Source: Clostridiaceae bacterium (GTDB lineage: Bacteria; Bacillota; Clostridia; Lachnospirales; Lachnospiraceae). Taken from it: a stretch of DNA of 37,424 nt. Within the stretch, counting starts at the first letter, position 1, and every line of letters begins with the position of its first letter. Location: assembly GCA_910575585.1 (NCBI GenBank), contig CAJTGF010000054.1:1-37424 (forward strand). Reading direction: 5' to 3'. This document shows positions 8,219-16,720 of the stretch, piece after piece. The translations under genes and the position numbers were made by a program. The notes beneath the pieces were generated by a model. It did not search any database. It had not been told where the DNA came from and worked only from the letters and a program-made list of their open reading frames with translations.

Positions 8219-8695
8219 ATGGCCATAGACAGAGTGAGAGCGTATTTTAAAACCTGGGGGATCGAGGGAAGGATACAGGAGTTTGACGTGTCCAGCGCCA
8301 CGGTGGAGCTGGCGGCTGCGGCTCTTCACTGCCAGCCTCAGCGGATCGCCAAGACCTTGTCCTTTATGGTGGATGATCAGGCGCTTTTGGTGGTGGCGGC
8401 AGGGGATGCCAAGATTGACAATAAAAAGTACAAGGCCCAGTTTGGCGCAAAGGCCAAGATGCTTTCGCCCCAGGAGGCGGAATGTCTGGTGGGCCATGCC
8501 GTAGGCGGCGTCTGCCCTTTTGGGATCTTTGAGGGGGTCAGGGTGTGCCTGGATGTGTCGCTGAAACGGTTTGAGACGGTTTTTCCCGCCTGCGGAAGCT
8601 CCAACAGCGCCATCCAGCTGACTATCCCCGAATTGGAGCAGTATTCCGGGTATGAGCAGTGGGTGGATGTGTGCAAGGGGTATGAGGGAGCGTAG
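8219..8695 (+). CDS. YbaK/EbsC-type aminoacyl-tRNA deacylase
   Basis: A 158-residue protein of the YbaK/ProX fold. The family hydrolyses mischarged aminoacyl-tRNAs such as Cys-tRNA(Pro) or Ala-tRNA(Pro), acting as a free-standing editing domain. Visible marks are the segment RIAKTLSF with its conserved Lys near residue 45, GDAKIDNKKYK, and the GGVCPFGIF stretch typical of the family. An in-frame ATG at 8195 precedes this start, but GGGAGG at 8206-8211 fixes the start at 8219. The tRNA substrate cannot be told from sequence. A Nudix gene follows eight bases after the stop. Confidence 0.85.
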   Translation: MAIDRVRAYFKTWGIEGRIQEFDVSSATVELAAAALHCQPQRIAKTLSFMVDDQALLVVAAGDAKIDNKKYKAQFGAKAKMLSPQEAECLVGHAVGGVCPFGIFEGVRVCLDVSLKRFETVFPACGSSNSAIQLTIPELEQYSGYEQWVDVCKGYEGA

Positions 8696-8702
8696 GCGGC
8701 AG

Positions 8703-9281
8703 ATGGGAAAGGAAAAAATCAGGGAACAGTTAAGGCAATATTGTCCGTGGAATGAGCAGGAGGAAAGGGACAGGGAAGTGATCCTTAGGTGCCTGGAATC
8801 GATGCCGGATGTGTTCTTTCGGACCAGCCTTACGGCGCATATGTCGGCTTCGGCCTGGGTGGTCAATACCACGTTTGACAAGGCGCTGATGGCGTACCAC
8901 AAACTTTATGATTCCTGGGCCTGGCTGGGAGGCCATGCGGACGGCCAGGAGGATCTGCTGGCCGTGGCGCTTAAGGAGGTCCGGGAGGAAAGCGGCATCC
9001 GGGTGGTGGAGCCTGTGACGGAGGATATTTTTTCTCTGGAAGTGCTGACTGTGGACGGTCACGAGAAGCGGGGCGTATATGTACCCAGCCATCTCCATCT
9101 TAATGTGACGTATCTCCTTAAGGCGGATGAGTCCCAGGAACTTCGGGTGAAGGAAGACGAGAACAGCGGCGTGGCCTGGTTTGGGATCGGACAGGCTGTG
9201 GAGGCGTCGGCGGAGCCGTGGATTCGAAGGAGGATTTATGGGAAGCTGAATGAGAAACTGGGTAGTGCAGCGAGGCATTAA
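8703..9281 (+). CDS. Nudix hydrolase
   Basis: About 192 residues from the ATG at 8703. In-frame ATGs at 8652 and 8682 would overlap the preceding gene and cannot be excluded. The Nudix box GX5EX7REUXEEXGU is present around residues 78-100 as G-HADGQ-E-DLLAVAL-KEVREESGI, with Lys replacing the usual Arg; the catalytic Glu residues remain. Nudix enzymes cleave nucleoside diphosphates linked to another group. The C-terminal segment with HLHLNVTYLL resembles the YfcD/IDI-like subset, but the substrate is unknown. It probably shares a transcript with the YbaK-like gene. Confidence 0.85.
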   Translation: MGKEKIREQLRQYCPWNEQEERDREVILRCLESMPDVFFRTSLTAHMSASAWVVNTTFDKALMAYHKLYDSWAWLGGHADGQEDLLAVALKEVREESGIRVVEPVTEDIFSLEVLTVDGHEKRGVYVPSHLHLNVTYLLKADESQELRVKEDENSGVAWFGIGQAVEASAEPWIRRRIYGKLNEKLGSAARH

Positions 9282-9310
9282 TCTTCGAGCAATAAGATTC
9301 TCTGATTTTC

Positions 9311-9339
9311 TTAATAGAATTCCAGATTAGGTATATAAT
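9311..9339 (+). promoter_or_regulatory. Promoter of the toxin-antitoxin pair
   Basis: TTAATA (9311-9316), 17-bp spacer, TATAAT (9334-9339). It lies in an AT-rich stretch 55 bases before the antitoxin start. Autoregulation by the antitoxin is expected for DinJ/RelB systems but no clear operator palindrome is visible. Confidence 0.6.
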
Positions 9340-9393
9340 GGCAATAAAAACAACTGCAAAACAACTTCTATATGAAGTGAAATGGAGCATATT

Positions 9394-9693
9394 ATGGCAG
9401 AACAGGTATTGATTCAGTTTCGTGCGGATAAAGCATTAAAACAGGAAGTGACAGAAATATATGAATCTCTTGGGATGGACTTACCTACAGCATTACGTAT
9501 GTTTATGAATAAAAGTAGAATGGTCAGAGGAGTTCCGTTTGATGTAAGGCTTACAGAGAATATGGTTACAAGATCTGAAGCAATGAGAGCTTTTGACGAT
9601 CTGCGGGCGCAGGCCAGTGATCTTCCGGAGATGACATTAGAAGAAATCAATGAAGAAATATCGGTGGCAAGAGCAGAAAGGGAAAAGAGGTAA
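9394..9693 (+). CDS. RelB/DinJ-family antitoxin
   Basis: A 99-residue protein with the ribbon-helix-helix layout of RelB/DinJ antitoxins: a short N-terminal beta strand (QVLIQFRADK), the helix region ending in GMDLPTALRMFMNKS, and an acidic/basic C-terminal tail that would wrap the toxin. The ATG at 9394 is favoured over the one at 9382 because TGGAG sits at 9383-9387. It neutralises the downstream PIN toxin and probably represses the operon. The pairing is type II toxin-antitoxin; DinJ-type antitoxins more often pair with RelE/YafQ toxins. Local AT content is higher than in the neighbours, suggesting acquisition by transfer. Confidence 0.85.
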   Translation: MAEQVLIQFRADKALKQEVTEIYESLGMDLPTALRMFMNKSRMVRGVPFDVRLTENMVTRSEAMRAFDDLRAQASDLPEMTLEEINEEISVARAEREKR

Positions 9694-9697
9694 CAGC

Positions 9698-10126
9698 ATG
9701 ATATATTATGCGGTAATTGACACCAATGTGTTTATATCTGCTTTGCTATCAAAAAATAGTGATGTTGCGACTGTAAAAGTGATGCGGGCAATTTTTGATG
9801 GTATAATTGTTCCCCTGTATCATAGTGAGATTTTAGTCGAGTATAACGAAGTGTTACACAGAGATAAGTTTCATTTTAAAGAAAAATCTATTCAAGTGGT
9901 GCTGACAGCGATTAAAAAGTTTGGGATAGAGGTTTTTCCACAGCCTTCAGGAGAAATTTTGGTTGATATGGATGATTTGATTTTTTATGAGGTAGCCATG
10001 GAAAAGCGGGATAATGATGCGCATTTAGTGACAGGAAATCAGAAACATTATCCGATTAGGGACTTTATTGTTACCCCGGCAGAGATGATGAAAATTATCC
10101 AAGAAGGGGAAGATACAGATGGATAA
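9698..10126 (+). CDS. PIN-domain toxin (COG1569/TIGR00305-like)
   Basis: A 142-residue PIN-domain protein. The first acidic residue is in VIDTNVFISALL at the N-terminus. A conserved Glu is in SEILVEYNEVL, and later Asp residues lie in KRDNDAHLVTGN, consistent with a metal-dependent ribonuclease site. The family is annotated as the PIN-type toxin component of toxin-antitoxin systems. An open frame begins upstream at 9650 inside the antitoxin, but the true start is the ATG at 9698, four bases after the antitoxin stop, with AAGAGG just before it. RNA target unknown. Codon and base use are AT-rich, like the antitoxin. Confidence 0.85.
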   Translation: MIYYAVIDTNVFISALLSKNSDVATVKVMRAIFDGIIVPLYHSEILVEYNEVLHRDKFHFKEKSIQVVLTAIKKFGIEVFPQPSGEILVDMDDLIFYEVAMEKRDNDAHLVTGNQKHYPIRDFIVTPAEMMKIIQEGEDTDG

Positions 10127-10221
10127 GCAGTAGTTTAAGGAAACATTTGAAAAGAGCTGACGCTCCAGGGGAACGAGTAAGCGCCTCCCTGGCATGGAAT
10201 CAAACAACCGTGAAAATGCCG

Positions 10222-10250
10222 TTGCAAAATCATCGGACTTGGTATATACT
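10222..10250 (+). promoter_or_regulatory. Promoter of the SEC-C gene
   Basis: TTGCAA (10222-10227), 17-bp spacer, TATACT (10245-10250). The same -35 and -10 hexamers at the same spacing occur before ftsK (17084-17112). Confidence 0.65.
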
Positions 10251-10309
10251 AGAAAAGAATTTGCCCCAGGGCATTGGAAAAGAAATCAAGAGAAAAGGAT
10301 GGAATGGAC

Positions 10310-10819
10310 ATGGCACTGTTAGAGACATGGCGGAAATTGGCCTATGGAGACGGCCTGAATGATAAAGAGAGAGAGAAGCTCTGGTCCGGTTATTTTGCCA
10401 TTGAGAAAGGGATCTATGAGAAACTGCTGTCTGACCCCGCCCAGGTGGTGGAGGGCAGCGTAAAGGAGCTGGCAGAAAAGTATGAGACGGAAGTGCTCAT
10501 TATGACCGGATTCCTGGACGGCATCAACGAGAGCTTAAAGGGGTATCAGAATCCCATCGACACCATGGAGGAGGATACGGTGGTGAAGATCGAGATCGAG
10601 CCCGAGAAGCTGTATTACAACATGGTTGAGGCAAAGGCGGACTGGCTGTACAACCTGCCTATGTGGGATGCGATCCTGACCCAGGACAAGCGCAAGGAGC
10701 TTTACAAGGCGCAGAAGGCGTCGGGAACCATCGTCAAAGGACCAAAGGTAGGGAGAAACGATCCATGTCCCTGCGGCAGCGGCCTGAAGTATAAGAAGTG
10801 CTGCGGCAAGAACAAATAG
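10310..10819 (+). CDS. SEC-C metal-binding motif protein
   Basis: A 169-residue protein of unknown role. The C-terminus holds a SEC-C zinc motif, [19 protein letters not shown], with the C-x-C and CC ligands, as also found at the tail of SecA. The N-terminal 140 residues are charged and helical, with no enzyme motif seen. The start is at 10304 or 10310; AAAAGGATGGA lies just upstream, and 10310 has the better spacing. It has its own promoter and terminator, so it is probably monocistronic. A protein-binding or chaperone-adaptor role is possible but only inferred from the zinc tail. Confidence 0.75.
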   Translation: MALLETWRKLAYGDGLNDKEREKLWSGYFAIEKGIYEKLLSDPAQVVEGSVKELAEKYETEVLIMTGFLDGINESLKGYQNPIDTMEEDTVVKIEIEPEKLYYNMVEAKADWLYNLPMWDAILTQDKRKELYKAQKASGTIVKGPKVGRNDPCPCGSGLKYKKCCGKNK

Positions 10820-10866
10820 CCGATATTTGATGGGCAGATTGGCAGATGGGCTGATTGGCAGATGGG

Positions 10867-10901
10867 AGCAGAGACGTCGCTGTGATGGTCTCTGCTTTTT
10901 T
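10867..10901 (+). terminator. Terminator after the SEC-C gene
   Basis: A 9-bp perfect stem, AGCAGAGAC (10867-10875) with GTCTCTGCT (10888-10896), followed by a T run to 10901. Confidence 0.85.
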
Positions 10902-11036
10902 GCGGCGATTACAGACCGTGACCCTTTGGAAAAGTCTGGACGTTTGCCGCGTCAAATATAGGAAAGCGTTGGATGCCGCGGTTTTAGGCGGGCAGAGTTA
11001 TTGACACAAAAAGAGCCGGAGAGGAAGGGATGAGCG

Positions 11037-11801
11037 GTGGAGGCGTACACGGCGTTTGCAGAGGTTTATGACGCGTTTATGGATAATATTCCTTATGAAA
11101 AATGGGCAGACTATGTTCATGGACTGTTAGAGGAATACGGGATCAAGGACGGCCTGGTGCTGGAGCTGGGATGCGGAACAGGGAGTCTGACGGAGCTTTT
11201 GGCTGTTATGGGGTATGACATGATCGGGGTGGACAGCTCCGGGGACATGCTGGGGACAGCCATGGAAAAGCGGGAGCGATCGGGACTTGATATCCTGTAC
11301 CTGCTTCAGGATATGCGGGAATTTGAGCTTTACGGCACTGTCAGGGCCGTGGTTTCGGTCTGCGACTCCATGAACTATATCACGGAATATGAAGACCTTA
11401 CGCAGGTGTTTCGCCTTGTAAATAATTACCTGGACCCAGGCGGGATGTTTATATTTGACCTGAACACGGAGTACAAGTACAGGCAGGTGCTGGGCAGCCA
11501 GACCATTGCCGAATCCAGGGAGGACTGCGGTTTTATCTGGGAAAATGAGTACGACGAGGAAACAAAGCTTAATGAGTACGATCTGACCTTGTTTGTCAGA
11601 GAGGAAGGGGAGCTGTTTCGCAGGTACGAAGAGACCCATGTTCAGCGTGCCTACTCCGTGGAGGAGATCAAGGCGGCTCTTTTGGAGGCGGGTATGGAGT
11701 TTGTGGCTGTGTATGACGCGTTTACAAGAGATGGCGCAGAGGACCGCAGCCAGCGGATCTATGTCATCGCCAGGGAGCAGGGGAAAGAAAAGGGAGAATA
11801 A
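11037..11801 (+). CDS. Class I SAM-dependent methyltransferase
   Basis: A 254-residue protein with a Rossmann methyltransferase domain. Motif I is VLELGCGTGSL near residue 42, followed by the acidic residue in GVDSS after the second strand, and LDPGGMFIFDL near residue 138. The family resembles small cytoplasmic methyltransferases annotated only by domain; the substrate is unknown. The start is GTG at 11037, seven bases after a GAGGAAGGG site; the nearby ATG at 11030 is out of frame. The hslO gene begins 23 bases after its stop, so the two are probably co-transcribed. Confidence 0.85.
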   Translation: MEAYTAFAEVYDAFMDNIPYEKWADYVHGLLEEYGIKDGLVLELGCGTGSLTELLAVMGYDMIGVDSSGDMLGTAMEKRERSGLDILYLLQDMREFELYGTVRAVVSVCDSMNYITEYEDLTQVFRLVNNYLDPGGMFIFDLNTEYKYRQVLGSQTIAESREDCGFIWENEYDEETKLNEYDLTLFVREEGELFRRYEETHVQRAYSVEEIKAALLEAGMEFVAVYDAFTRDGAEDRSQRIYVIAREQGKEKGE

Positions 11802-11824
11802 GAACAGGAAAGGACGGGATCGGG

Positions 11825-12706
11825 ATGGCGGATTACATGATCAGGGCCACGGCGGCCCAGGGACAGATACGGGCGTTTGCGGCTTCTGCCAGGGATTTGG
11901 TGGAACAGGCCAGGGCAGGCCATAATACCAGCCCTGTGGCCACGGCGGCTTTGGGGCGGCTTTTGACGGCAGGGGTTATGATGGGTTCCATGATGAAAAA
12001 TCAGCAGGATCTTCTGACTTTGAAGATCCGGGGGGACGGCCCCATAGGAGGGCTGACCGTGACTGCGGACGCCAACGGCAATGTGAAGGGATATGTCAAC
12101 AATCCCCTGGTTGTGCTGCCCTGCAATGACAAGGGCAAACTGGATGTGGCAGGAGCCCTTGGGATCGGCGTGTTAAGCGTGATCCGGGACGTGGGATTGA
12201 AAGAGCCCTATGTGGGGCAGACGATCCTTGTCAGCGGGGAGATCGCGGAGGATCTGACCTACTATTATGCCACATCGGAACAGACGCCTTCCAGCGTGGC
12301 CTTAGGGGTGCTGATGAATAAGGACAATACGGTGAGACAGGCGGGAGGATTTATGATCCAGCTGATGCCTGGGGCCACAGAGGAGGTCATCGGAAAGCTG
12401 GAGGAGAGGATCGGGGCCGTCTCTTCGGTCACCTCTCTTTTGGACGAGGGCATGAGCCCGGAGCAGATCCTGGAGGAGCTGCTTGCGGGAATGGATGTGG
12501 AGATCACGGACAGGATGGACGTCCGGTTTTACTGCGGGTGTACCAGAAAGCGGGTGGAAAAGGCCCTTGTGAGTATCGGAAAGAAGGAACTGGAGGACAT
12601 GATCCGCGAGGGCAAGCCGATTGAGATGAACTGCCATTTCTGCAACGCGGCATATGAATTTTCCGTGGAGGAATTAAAGGAGCTTCTTGTAAAAGCCGCA
12701 GGCTAG
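11825..12706 (+). CDS. hslO: Redox-regulated chaperone Hsp33
   Basis: A 293-residue protein of normal Hsp33 length. Hsp33 is a cytoplasmic holdase switched on by oxidation: zinc-bound cysteines form disulfides and the linker unfolds. The four ligands are present as C237-x-C239 and C270-x-x-C273, so the redox switch is intact. The N-terminal domain carries the family stretch TAALGRLLTAGVMMGSMM (residues about 40-57) and GDGPIGGL. It follows the methyltransferase closely. A strong terminator lies downstream, shared with the convergent cold-shock gene. Confidence 0.95.
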   Translation: MADYMIRATAAQGQIRAFAASARDLVEQARAGHNTSPVATAALGRLLTAGVMMGSMMKNQQDLLTLKIRGDGPIGGLTVTADANGNVKGYVNNPLVVLPCNDKGKLDVAGALGIGVLSVIRDVGLKEPYVGQTILVSGEIAEDLTYYYATSEQTPSSVALGVLMNKDNTVRQAGGFMIQLMPGATEEVIGKLEERIGAVSSVTSLLDEGMSPEQILEELLAGMDVEITDRMDVRFYCGCTRKRVEKALVSIGKKELEDMIREGKPIEMNCHFCNAAYEFSVEELKELLVKAAG

Positions 12707-12784
12707 CCCAAAACGCGGCGGATTTGCGTATCTGCAGATAGGAGATGCCAAGAAAGCGGTCTGTGTCCCTGCAGAAAAAGAAAA

Positions 12785-12815
12785 GCAAAAAACGCATCCA
12801 AGATGCGTTTTCTGC
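12785..12815. terminator. Bidirectional terminator between hslO and cold-shock gene
   Basis: AAAACGCATC (12789-12798) pairs perfectly with GATGCGTTTT (12802-12811) around a CAA loop, and pairing extends outward with one mismatch. A and T runs flank the stem on either side, so it can stop transcription of hslO from the left and of the minus-strand cold-shock gene from the right. Confidence 0.8.
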
Positions 12816-12902
12816 TTTAATCACATAGGACGTATACTGCTTTCCTCTCTTACATAAATAAATTATATATAGAATGAAAAAGGTACACTGAAAACTAGAT
12901 GA

Positions 12903-13103
12903 TTATAATTTTGTCACATTTGTTGCCTGTGGTCCTTTAGCGCCTTCGATCACGTCGAACTCAACAGCAGCGCCCTCATCCAGGGACTTGTAGCCGTCCA
13001 TGTTCAGGCCGGAGTAATGTACGAATACATCGTTCCCCTCCTCATCACAGATGAAGCCGTATCCTTTCTGATTGTTGAACCACTTAACTGTACCCTTGCT
13101 CAT
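12903..13103 (-). CDS. Cold-shock protein (CspA/CspB family)
   Basis: A 66-residue single OB-fold protein with both RNA-binding motifs: KGYGFI (RNP1) and VFVHYS (RNP2), plus the family start GTVKWFN. It binds single-stranded RNA and acts as an RNA chaperone. A longer frame reads upstream to 13247, but the first 48 residues of that have no family match; the ATG at 13103 is preceded by GGAGG about ten bases away. The 5' untranslated region is roughly 60 bases, long enough for structure-dependent control. It is the only gene on the minus strand here. Confidence 0.95.
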   Translation of the reverse strand: MSKGTVKWFNNQKGYGFICDEEGNDVFVHYSGLNMDGYKSLDEGAAVEFDVIEGAKGPQATNVTKL

Positions 13104-13170
13104 GATGCTAATACCTCCAAGATAGATATAAAAATTATTAATGCCGCAAAATGTTATTGCAACTTTACTA

Positions 13171-13199
13171 AGAATAGCACAAGAACCAGGGCATGTCAA
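13171..13199 (-). promoter_or_regulatory. Promoter of the cold-shock gene
   Basis: Read on the minus strand: TTGACA (13199-13194), 17-bp spacer, TATTCT (13176-13171). The -35 is a perfect consensus. It sits about 70 bases upstream of the cold-shock start codon. Confidence 0.75.
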
Positions 13200-13276
13200 A
13201 TGCTTTTTACTGTAAAACGCCATAAAAACACCATAAATACACGGCAAAAGACCGGCCGTGGAGAAGGAGATTATTT

Positions 13277-13840
13277 ATGAAGCTGGCAAACGTCTGGAAT
13301 CATTTAAAAACCATAACAGAGCACAAATTTTTTGTCATGAAAAACTGTTTTCGGGTAGGGCTGTACCGGCAGGGATTGCTTCATGACCTGTCAAAATACA
13401 GCCCGGAGGAATTTGTGATCGGGGTAAGGTATTATCAGGGAAACCGCAGCCCCAACGCGGCGGAGCGGGAGAAGTACGGTTTTTCCAAGGCATGGCTCCA
13501 CCACAAGGGGAGAAATAAGCACCACTTTGAGTACTGGATTGATTTTTCCATTAACAAGGAGGAGGGGCTGACGGGCCATGAGATGCCCGTTAACTATGTT
13601 GTGGAGATGGTCATGGACCGGATCGCTGCCTGCAAAGTCTATAAGGGAAAGGATTACACGGATAAAAGCCCTTTGGAGTATTACAACAGGGAAAGCCGGT
13701 TTATTGTGATCAATCCAAAGACAAGGGCGCTGCTTGAAAAGCTTCTTGTGATGCTGGCCGAAAAAGGGGAGAGGAAGACTTTTGCCTATATGAGGAAGCT
13801 GCTTAGGCAAAAGGCGTGGACAAGGGCAGGCCGTGCATAA
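13277..13840 (+). CDS. DUF5662-like protein
   Basis: A 187-residue protein that I recognise only as resembling the DUF5662 group found in Firmicutes and phages. Visible are a HDLSKYSPEEF segment near residue 36, a HHKGRNKHHFEYW segment near residue 75, and a later MVMDRIAA helix. The spacing of His and Asp residues recalls metal-dependent HD-like hydrolases, but that is inference. The ATG follows GGAGAAGGAG. It is divergent from the cold-shock gene and lies 58 bases before the TepA-like gene. No function can be assigned. Confidence 0.6.
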   Translation: MKLANVWNHLKTITEHKFFVMKNCFRVGLYRQGLLHDLSKYSPEEFVIGVRYYQGNRSPNAAEREKYGFSKAWLHHKGRNKHHFEYWIDFSINKEEGLTGHEMPVNYVVEMVMDRIAACKVYKGKDYTDKSPLEYYNRESRFIVINPKTRALLEKLLVMLAEKGERKTFAYMRKLLRQKAWTRAGRA

Positions 13841-13898
13841 AAAAACAGGTTCCGGCGCAGACTAAAACGGAAAAATGTTTGCAAAGGAGCAGGAAGCT

Positions 13899-14609
13899 AT
13901 GAACCAGGAGAAGAAGAAAGCGGAAAAAGAGCTGGAAGAGAAGCGGGATGAAAAGATTGAGGAGTACGGTCAGCTGACGCTGGAGGAGAATCAGAAAAAG
14001 CGGAAGATCCATCTGCTGTCTATTATCGGTGAGGTGGAGGGTCACGAGAACGCCCCGGGAAGCTCAAAGACCACCAAGTATGACCACGTGCTGCCGCAGC
14101 TGGCCCAGCTGGAGGATGACGATCAGGTGAAGGGCATGCTGGTGCTGCTGAATACCTCAGGAGGCGATGTGGACGCGGGACTGGCCATTGCGGAGATGAT
14201 CGCTTCCCTGTCTATGCCTACGGTGTCCCTGGTGCTGGGCGGAAGCCACTCCATCGGAGTGCCGCTGGCAGTGTCCACGGATTACTCGTTTATTGTGCCT
14301 ACGGGGACTATGATGGTGCATCCTGTGCGGATGACCGGGATGGTCATCGGGGCCTCCCAGACGTATGAATATTTTGAGATGATCCAGGATCGGATCATAA
14401 GCTTTGTGTCCGGCCACGCCTCCATCGGGTATGACCATGTGAAGGAGCTGATGCTGAACACCAAGATGCTTACCAGGGATCTTGGCACCGTGCTGGTGGG
14501 GAGAGAGGCTGTGGAACAGGGGCTTATTGATGAAGTGGGAGGGATTAAGGAGGCGCTTTTAAAACTGCATCAGCTTATTGACGAGAGGGAATCCGGGATG
14601 GAAGGATGA
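13899..14609 (+). CDS. TepA/ClpP-like serine protease
   Basis: A 236-residue member of the ClpP/crotonase fold. The N-terminal 40 residues are charged and helical. The core has NTSGGDVDAGLAIAE, the catalytic Ser region GGSHSIGVPLA, and the catalytic His in MMVHPVRM, with an aligned TRDLGTVLVGREAVEQGLID near the C-terminus. TepA of Bacillus lies just upstream of spoIIIE, and here ftsK/spoIIIE is the next conserved gene, with a DUF362 gene and repeats in between. The start is at 13899, after AAGGAGCAGG; the upstream ATG at 13875 lies before this site. Role in protein turnover or translocation is inferred from family. Confidence 0.82.
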   Translation: MNQEKKKAEKELEEKRDEKIEEYGQLTLEENQKKRKIHLLSIIGEVEGHENAPGSSKTTKYDHVLPQLAQLEDDDQVKGMLVLLNTSGGDVDAGLAIAEMIASLSMPTVSLVLGGSHSIGVPLAVSTDYSFIVPTGTMMVHPVRMTGMVIGASQTYEYFEMIQDRIISFVSGHASIGYDHVKELMLNTKMLTRDLGTVLVGREAVEQGLIDEVGGIKEALLKLHQLIDERESGMEG

Positions 14610-14693
14610 ACCTGAAAATTGGGATATAGCCAGTCCGGCAAAACTGTGTTAAACTTAAAAAAACACAGAGAAAGCAGGGGAGGCTTGACCGGA

Positions 14694-16244
14694 ATGAAGA
14701 AATTGTGGATTTATTTGGCAATGCCTGTGGCGCTGTTAAACGGATGTCAGCGTCAACAGGCTCTTTTAGATGAAGCGGGAAGTCTGGCAATGGAGAGTCC
14801 TAAGGACAGCGGACAGCAGGACGGGGCAGCGAAAGATCAGGAGGAGACCGGCAGGGAGCAGGATGGGACAGTTAAGGATCAAGAGGAAACCTGGGATGAG
14901 TCCCTTCCCCAGGGCAGCGGGGGCAAGCCGGCAAGCGTGGTCTTAAGCCAGAACAGCGTCAGAGAGGCGGCTTTTGAGGGCTCCACGGTATCTCTTGTCA
15001 GGTCTGTAAAGGAGGAGGCGTCAGCCATTGACGAGGCGGAGATTGAGGCCATGGTCCGGGAGGCGGCAGCAGATCTTTACACGGTGGTGAAAAACGGGCA
15101 GACGGTTGTGATCAAACCCAACCTGGTGCAGATGATCGTGGATTCCACAGGGGAGAAACTGGACCAGGAGGTAAACGGGGTCACCACGGACTGGCGGGTA
15201 ACCAAGGCGGTTCTTAAGATGGTTCGGGAACTGAACCCGGACGGAACGGTATACATCATGGAAGGTTCCGCCACCGGGCCTACCAGGGAGGTAATGGAGT
15301 ATTTTCATTACACCGATGCCTATCTGGAAGGGGTGGACGGATTTATTTGTCTGGAGGAGGACTGCGGCGATTGGCAGGATTTTGACGCCAAAGAGGTGGT
15401 GAAGGTGGAGACGCCGGAAGGGCTTTTGCACAAATCCTACTATTTTAATAAGATTCTCTACGAGGCGGATGTGGTCATCAGCATTCCGGCCCTGAAAACT
15501 TCCTCCGGCGTGGTGGTGACGGCGGGGATCAAGAATGTCAGCCTGGGAACGCCTCCCGGCAATCTTTACGGCGCAGGGCCGGATACGCCCAGCAAACAGA
15601 AGATGGTTTCCCACAAGATCGTGGACGGGGAATTGGACAAATGGATCTACGATTACTACAAGGCAAAGCCTGTGGATTATGTGATCGTGGACGGTCTGCA
15701 GGGATTTCAGAGCGGGCCTGTGCCTATGTCATCTCAGCGGAAAGAGTCGGACAAGATGAATATGCGTCTGGTGCTGGCAGGCAGGGACGCGGTGGCGGTT
15801 GATACGGTGTGCTGTCTTATCATGGGCTGGGACCCGGAAAGTGTAGGGTATCTGAATCTGTTTCGGGAAAAAGACGGCCTGGGGGATCTGGCAGATATCC
15901 GGGTGAAAGGGATTTCGGCGGATCAGGTTCGGCGGCAATTTACCATCTATAAGGAAAACCTGGGCGGAAAAATGGCTCTGCAGACCCAGGGACCCAATCT
16001 GTGGGCGGACATGATAGCAGACGGGGACAGCGCGGTTATACGCTACCGGACAACGGAGGAGGCTGCCAGGGTGGAGGTGTATGTCGACGGGCTGTTTCAG
16101 GGGTCCAGGCCAGTGGATGAGGGGACGAAGGAAGGGAGGATCGATCTGATCATACCGGGGCTGGGGTCAGGGGAACACGAGATCTTCGTGGCGGCTTATG
16201 ACAGATTTTTGAACCGGACCGTTAAGACCGTGGGCGGGAAGTAG
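14694..16244 (+). CDS. DUF362-domain lipoprotein
   Basis: About 516 residues from the ATG at 14694, with GGGGAGG upstream; an open frame from 14619 adds 25 unlikely residues. The N-terminus is a lipoprotein signal: two Lys, a hydrophobic run and a lipobox ending at C18 (LLNGC). Residues about 40-85 are an acidic low-complexity linker with KDQEET occurring twice. The DUF362 domain spans about 115-420, with VVIKPNLVQ, SIPALKTSSGVVVTAGIKN and a later AVAVDTVCC segment. DUF362 proteins are sometimes linked to metal or iron-sulfur chemistry, but no cysteine cluster is visible here. The last 80 residues look like a beta-rich module. It separates tepA from ftsK, so it may be an insertion into a conserved pair. 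Confidence 0.78.
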   Translation: MKKLWIYLAMPVALLNGCQRQQALLDEAGSLAMESPKDSGQQDGAAKDQEETGREQDGTVKDQEETWDESLPQGSGGKPASVVLSQNSVREAAFEGSTVSLVRSVKEEASAIDEAEIEAMVREAAADLYTVVKNGQTVVIKPNLVQMIVDSTGEKLDQEVNGVTTDWRVTKAVLKMVRELNPDGTVYIMEGSATGPTREVMEYFHYTDAYLEGVDGFICLEEDCGDWQDFDAKEVVKVETPEGLLHKSYYFNKILYEADVVISIPALKTSSGVVVTAGIKNVSLGTPPGNLYGAGPDTPSKQKMVSHKIVDGELDKWIYDYYKAKPVDYVIVDGLQGFQSGPVPMSSQRKESDKMNMRLVLAGRDAVAVDTVCCLIMGWDPESVGYLNLFREKDGLGDLADIRVKGISADQVRRQFTIYKENLGGKMALQTQGPNLWADMIADGDSAVIRYRTTEEAARVEVYVDGLFQGSRPVDEGTKEGRIDLIIPGLGSGEHEIFVAAYDRFLNRTVKTVGGK

Positions 16245-16314
16245 TGTTACTGTTTAGGTCCAATAGCATTAACTTAAGTGCTGAGAACGATTTCTTGCGC
16301 AAAATAGAAAAAAT

Positions 16315-16587
16315 TAAATTGTTGTATTGTTGAGTGAGCAAAGGCGGGGATAGTCGCGGAGCCCGGGAGGGAAGGCAGGCTGTGTGCCGTCCGGGTTCAG
16401 ATATGCCAGACATTCCGATGAACCCAAAACGGGAACCAGGAGGGGTTAGGCCCTCCTGGTTCCCTGGTCTCATCTTCATGGCATAGATTCACCCTGCCGG
16501 CACACAGCCTGCCTTCCCTCCCGGGCAAAAGCAGATATTGGCTGGCCGGGATTTGCTCGCTTAAGGTGTTTTTGATAGGGGACGCTG
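16315..16587 (-). repeat. Foldback repeat copy B
   Basis: A long rod-like inverted repeat oriented on the minus strand. Basal stem: 16330-16342 with 16552-16564 (11 of 13 pairs). Outer arm: 16361-16388 is the exact reverse complement of 16499-16526 (28 bp). Apical stem: 16431-16444 pairs perfectly with 16451-16464 around a 6-base loop. The inner segments match copies A and C. The arm sequence (GCCCGGGAGGG...) is shared with A but differs fully from that of C. No coding potential is seen. Outer limits are approximate and set by similarity to copy C. Confidence 0.9.
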
Positions 16588-16720
16588 TTTCGACTCTGTA
16601 GTGAAAAGATAACTGCTTTGGCGGCAGATCCTTTCAGGTTCCCAACAACATCACCTTACCATTACTCAACAATATACTTGAGGCCATAAAAACAGCTTTT
16701 TTTTCGCTGCAAAGCTGAGG
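16588..16720. other. Spacer between repeats B and C
   Basis: No gene is seen. It is bounded by GGGGACGCTG (16578-16587) and CAGTGTCCCC (16721-16730), which pair at 9 of 10 positions and belong to the 5' ends of the two facing repeats. ATTACTCAACAATATA at 16661-16676 resembles the 3' end of copies B and C, perhaps a remnant of a further copy. Confidence 0.5.

Noticed and set aside
10167-10195. Terminator after the PIN toxin (CCAGGG/CCCTGG)
   Set aside because: The stem is short with a large loop and lacks a T run.
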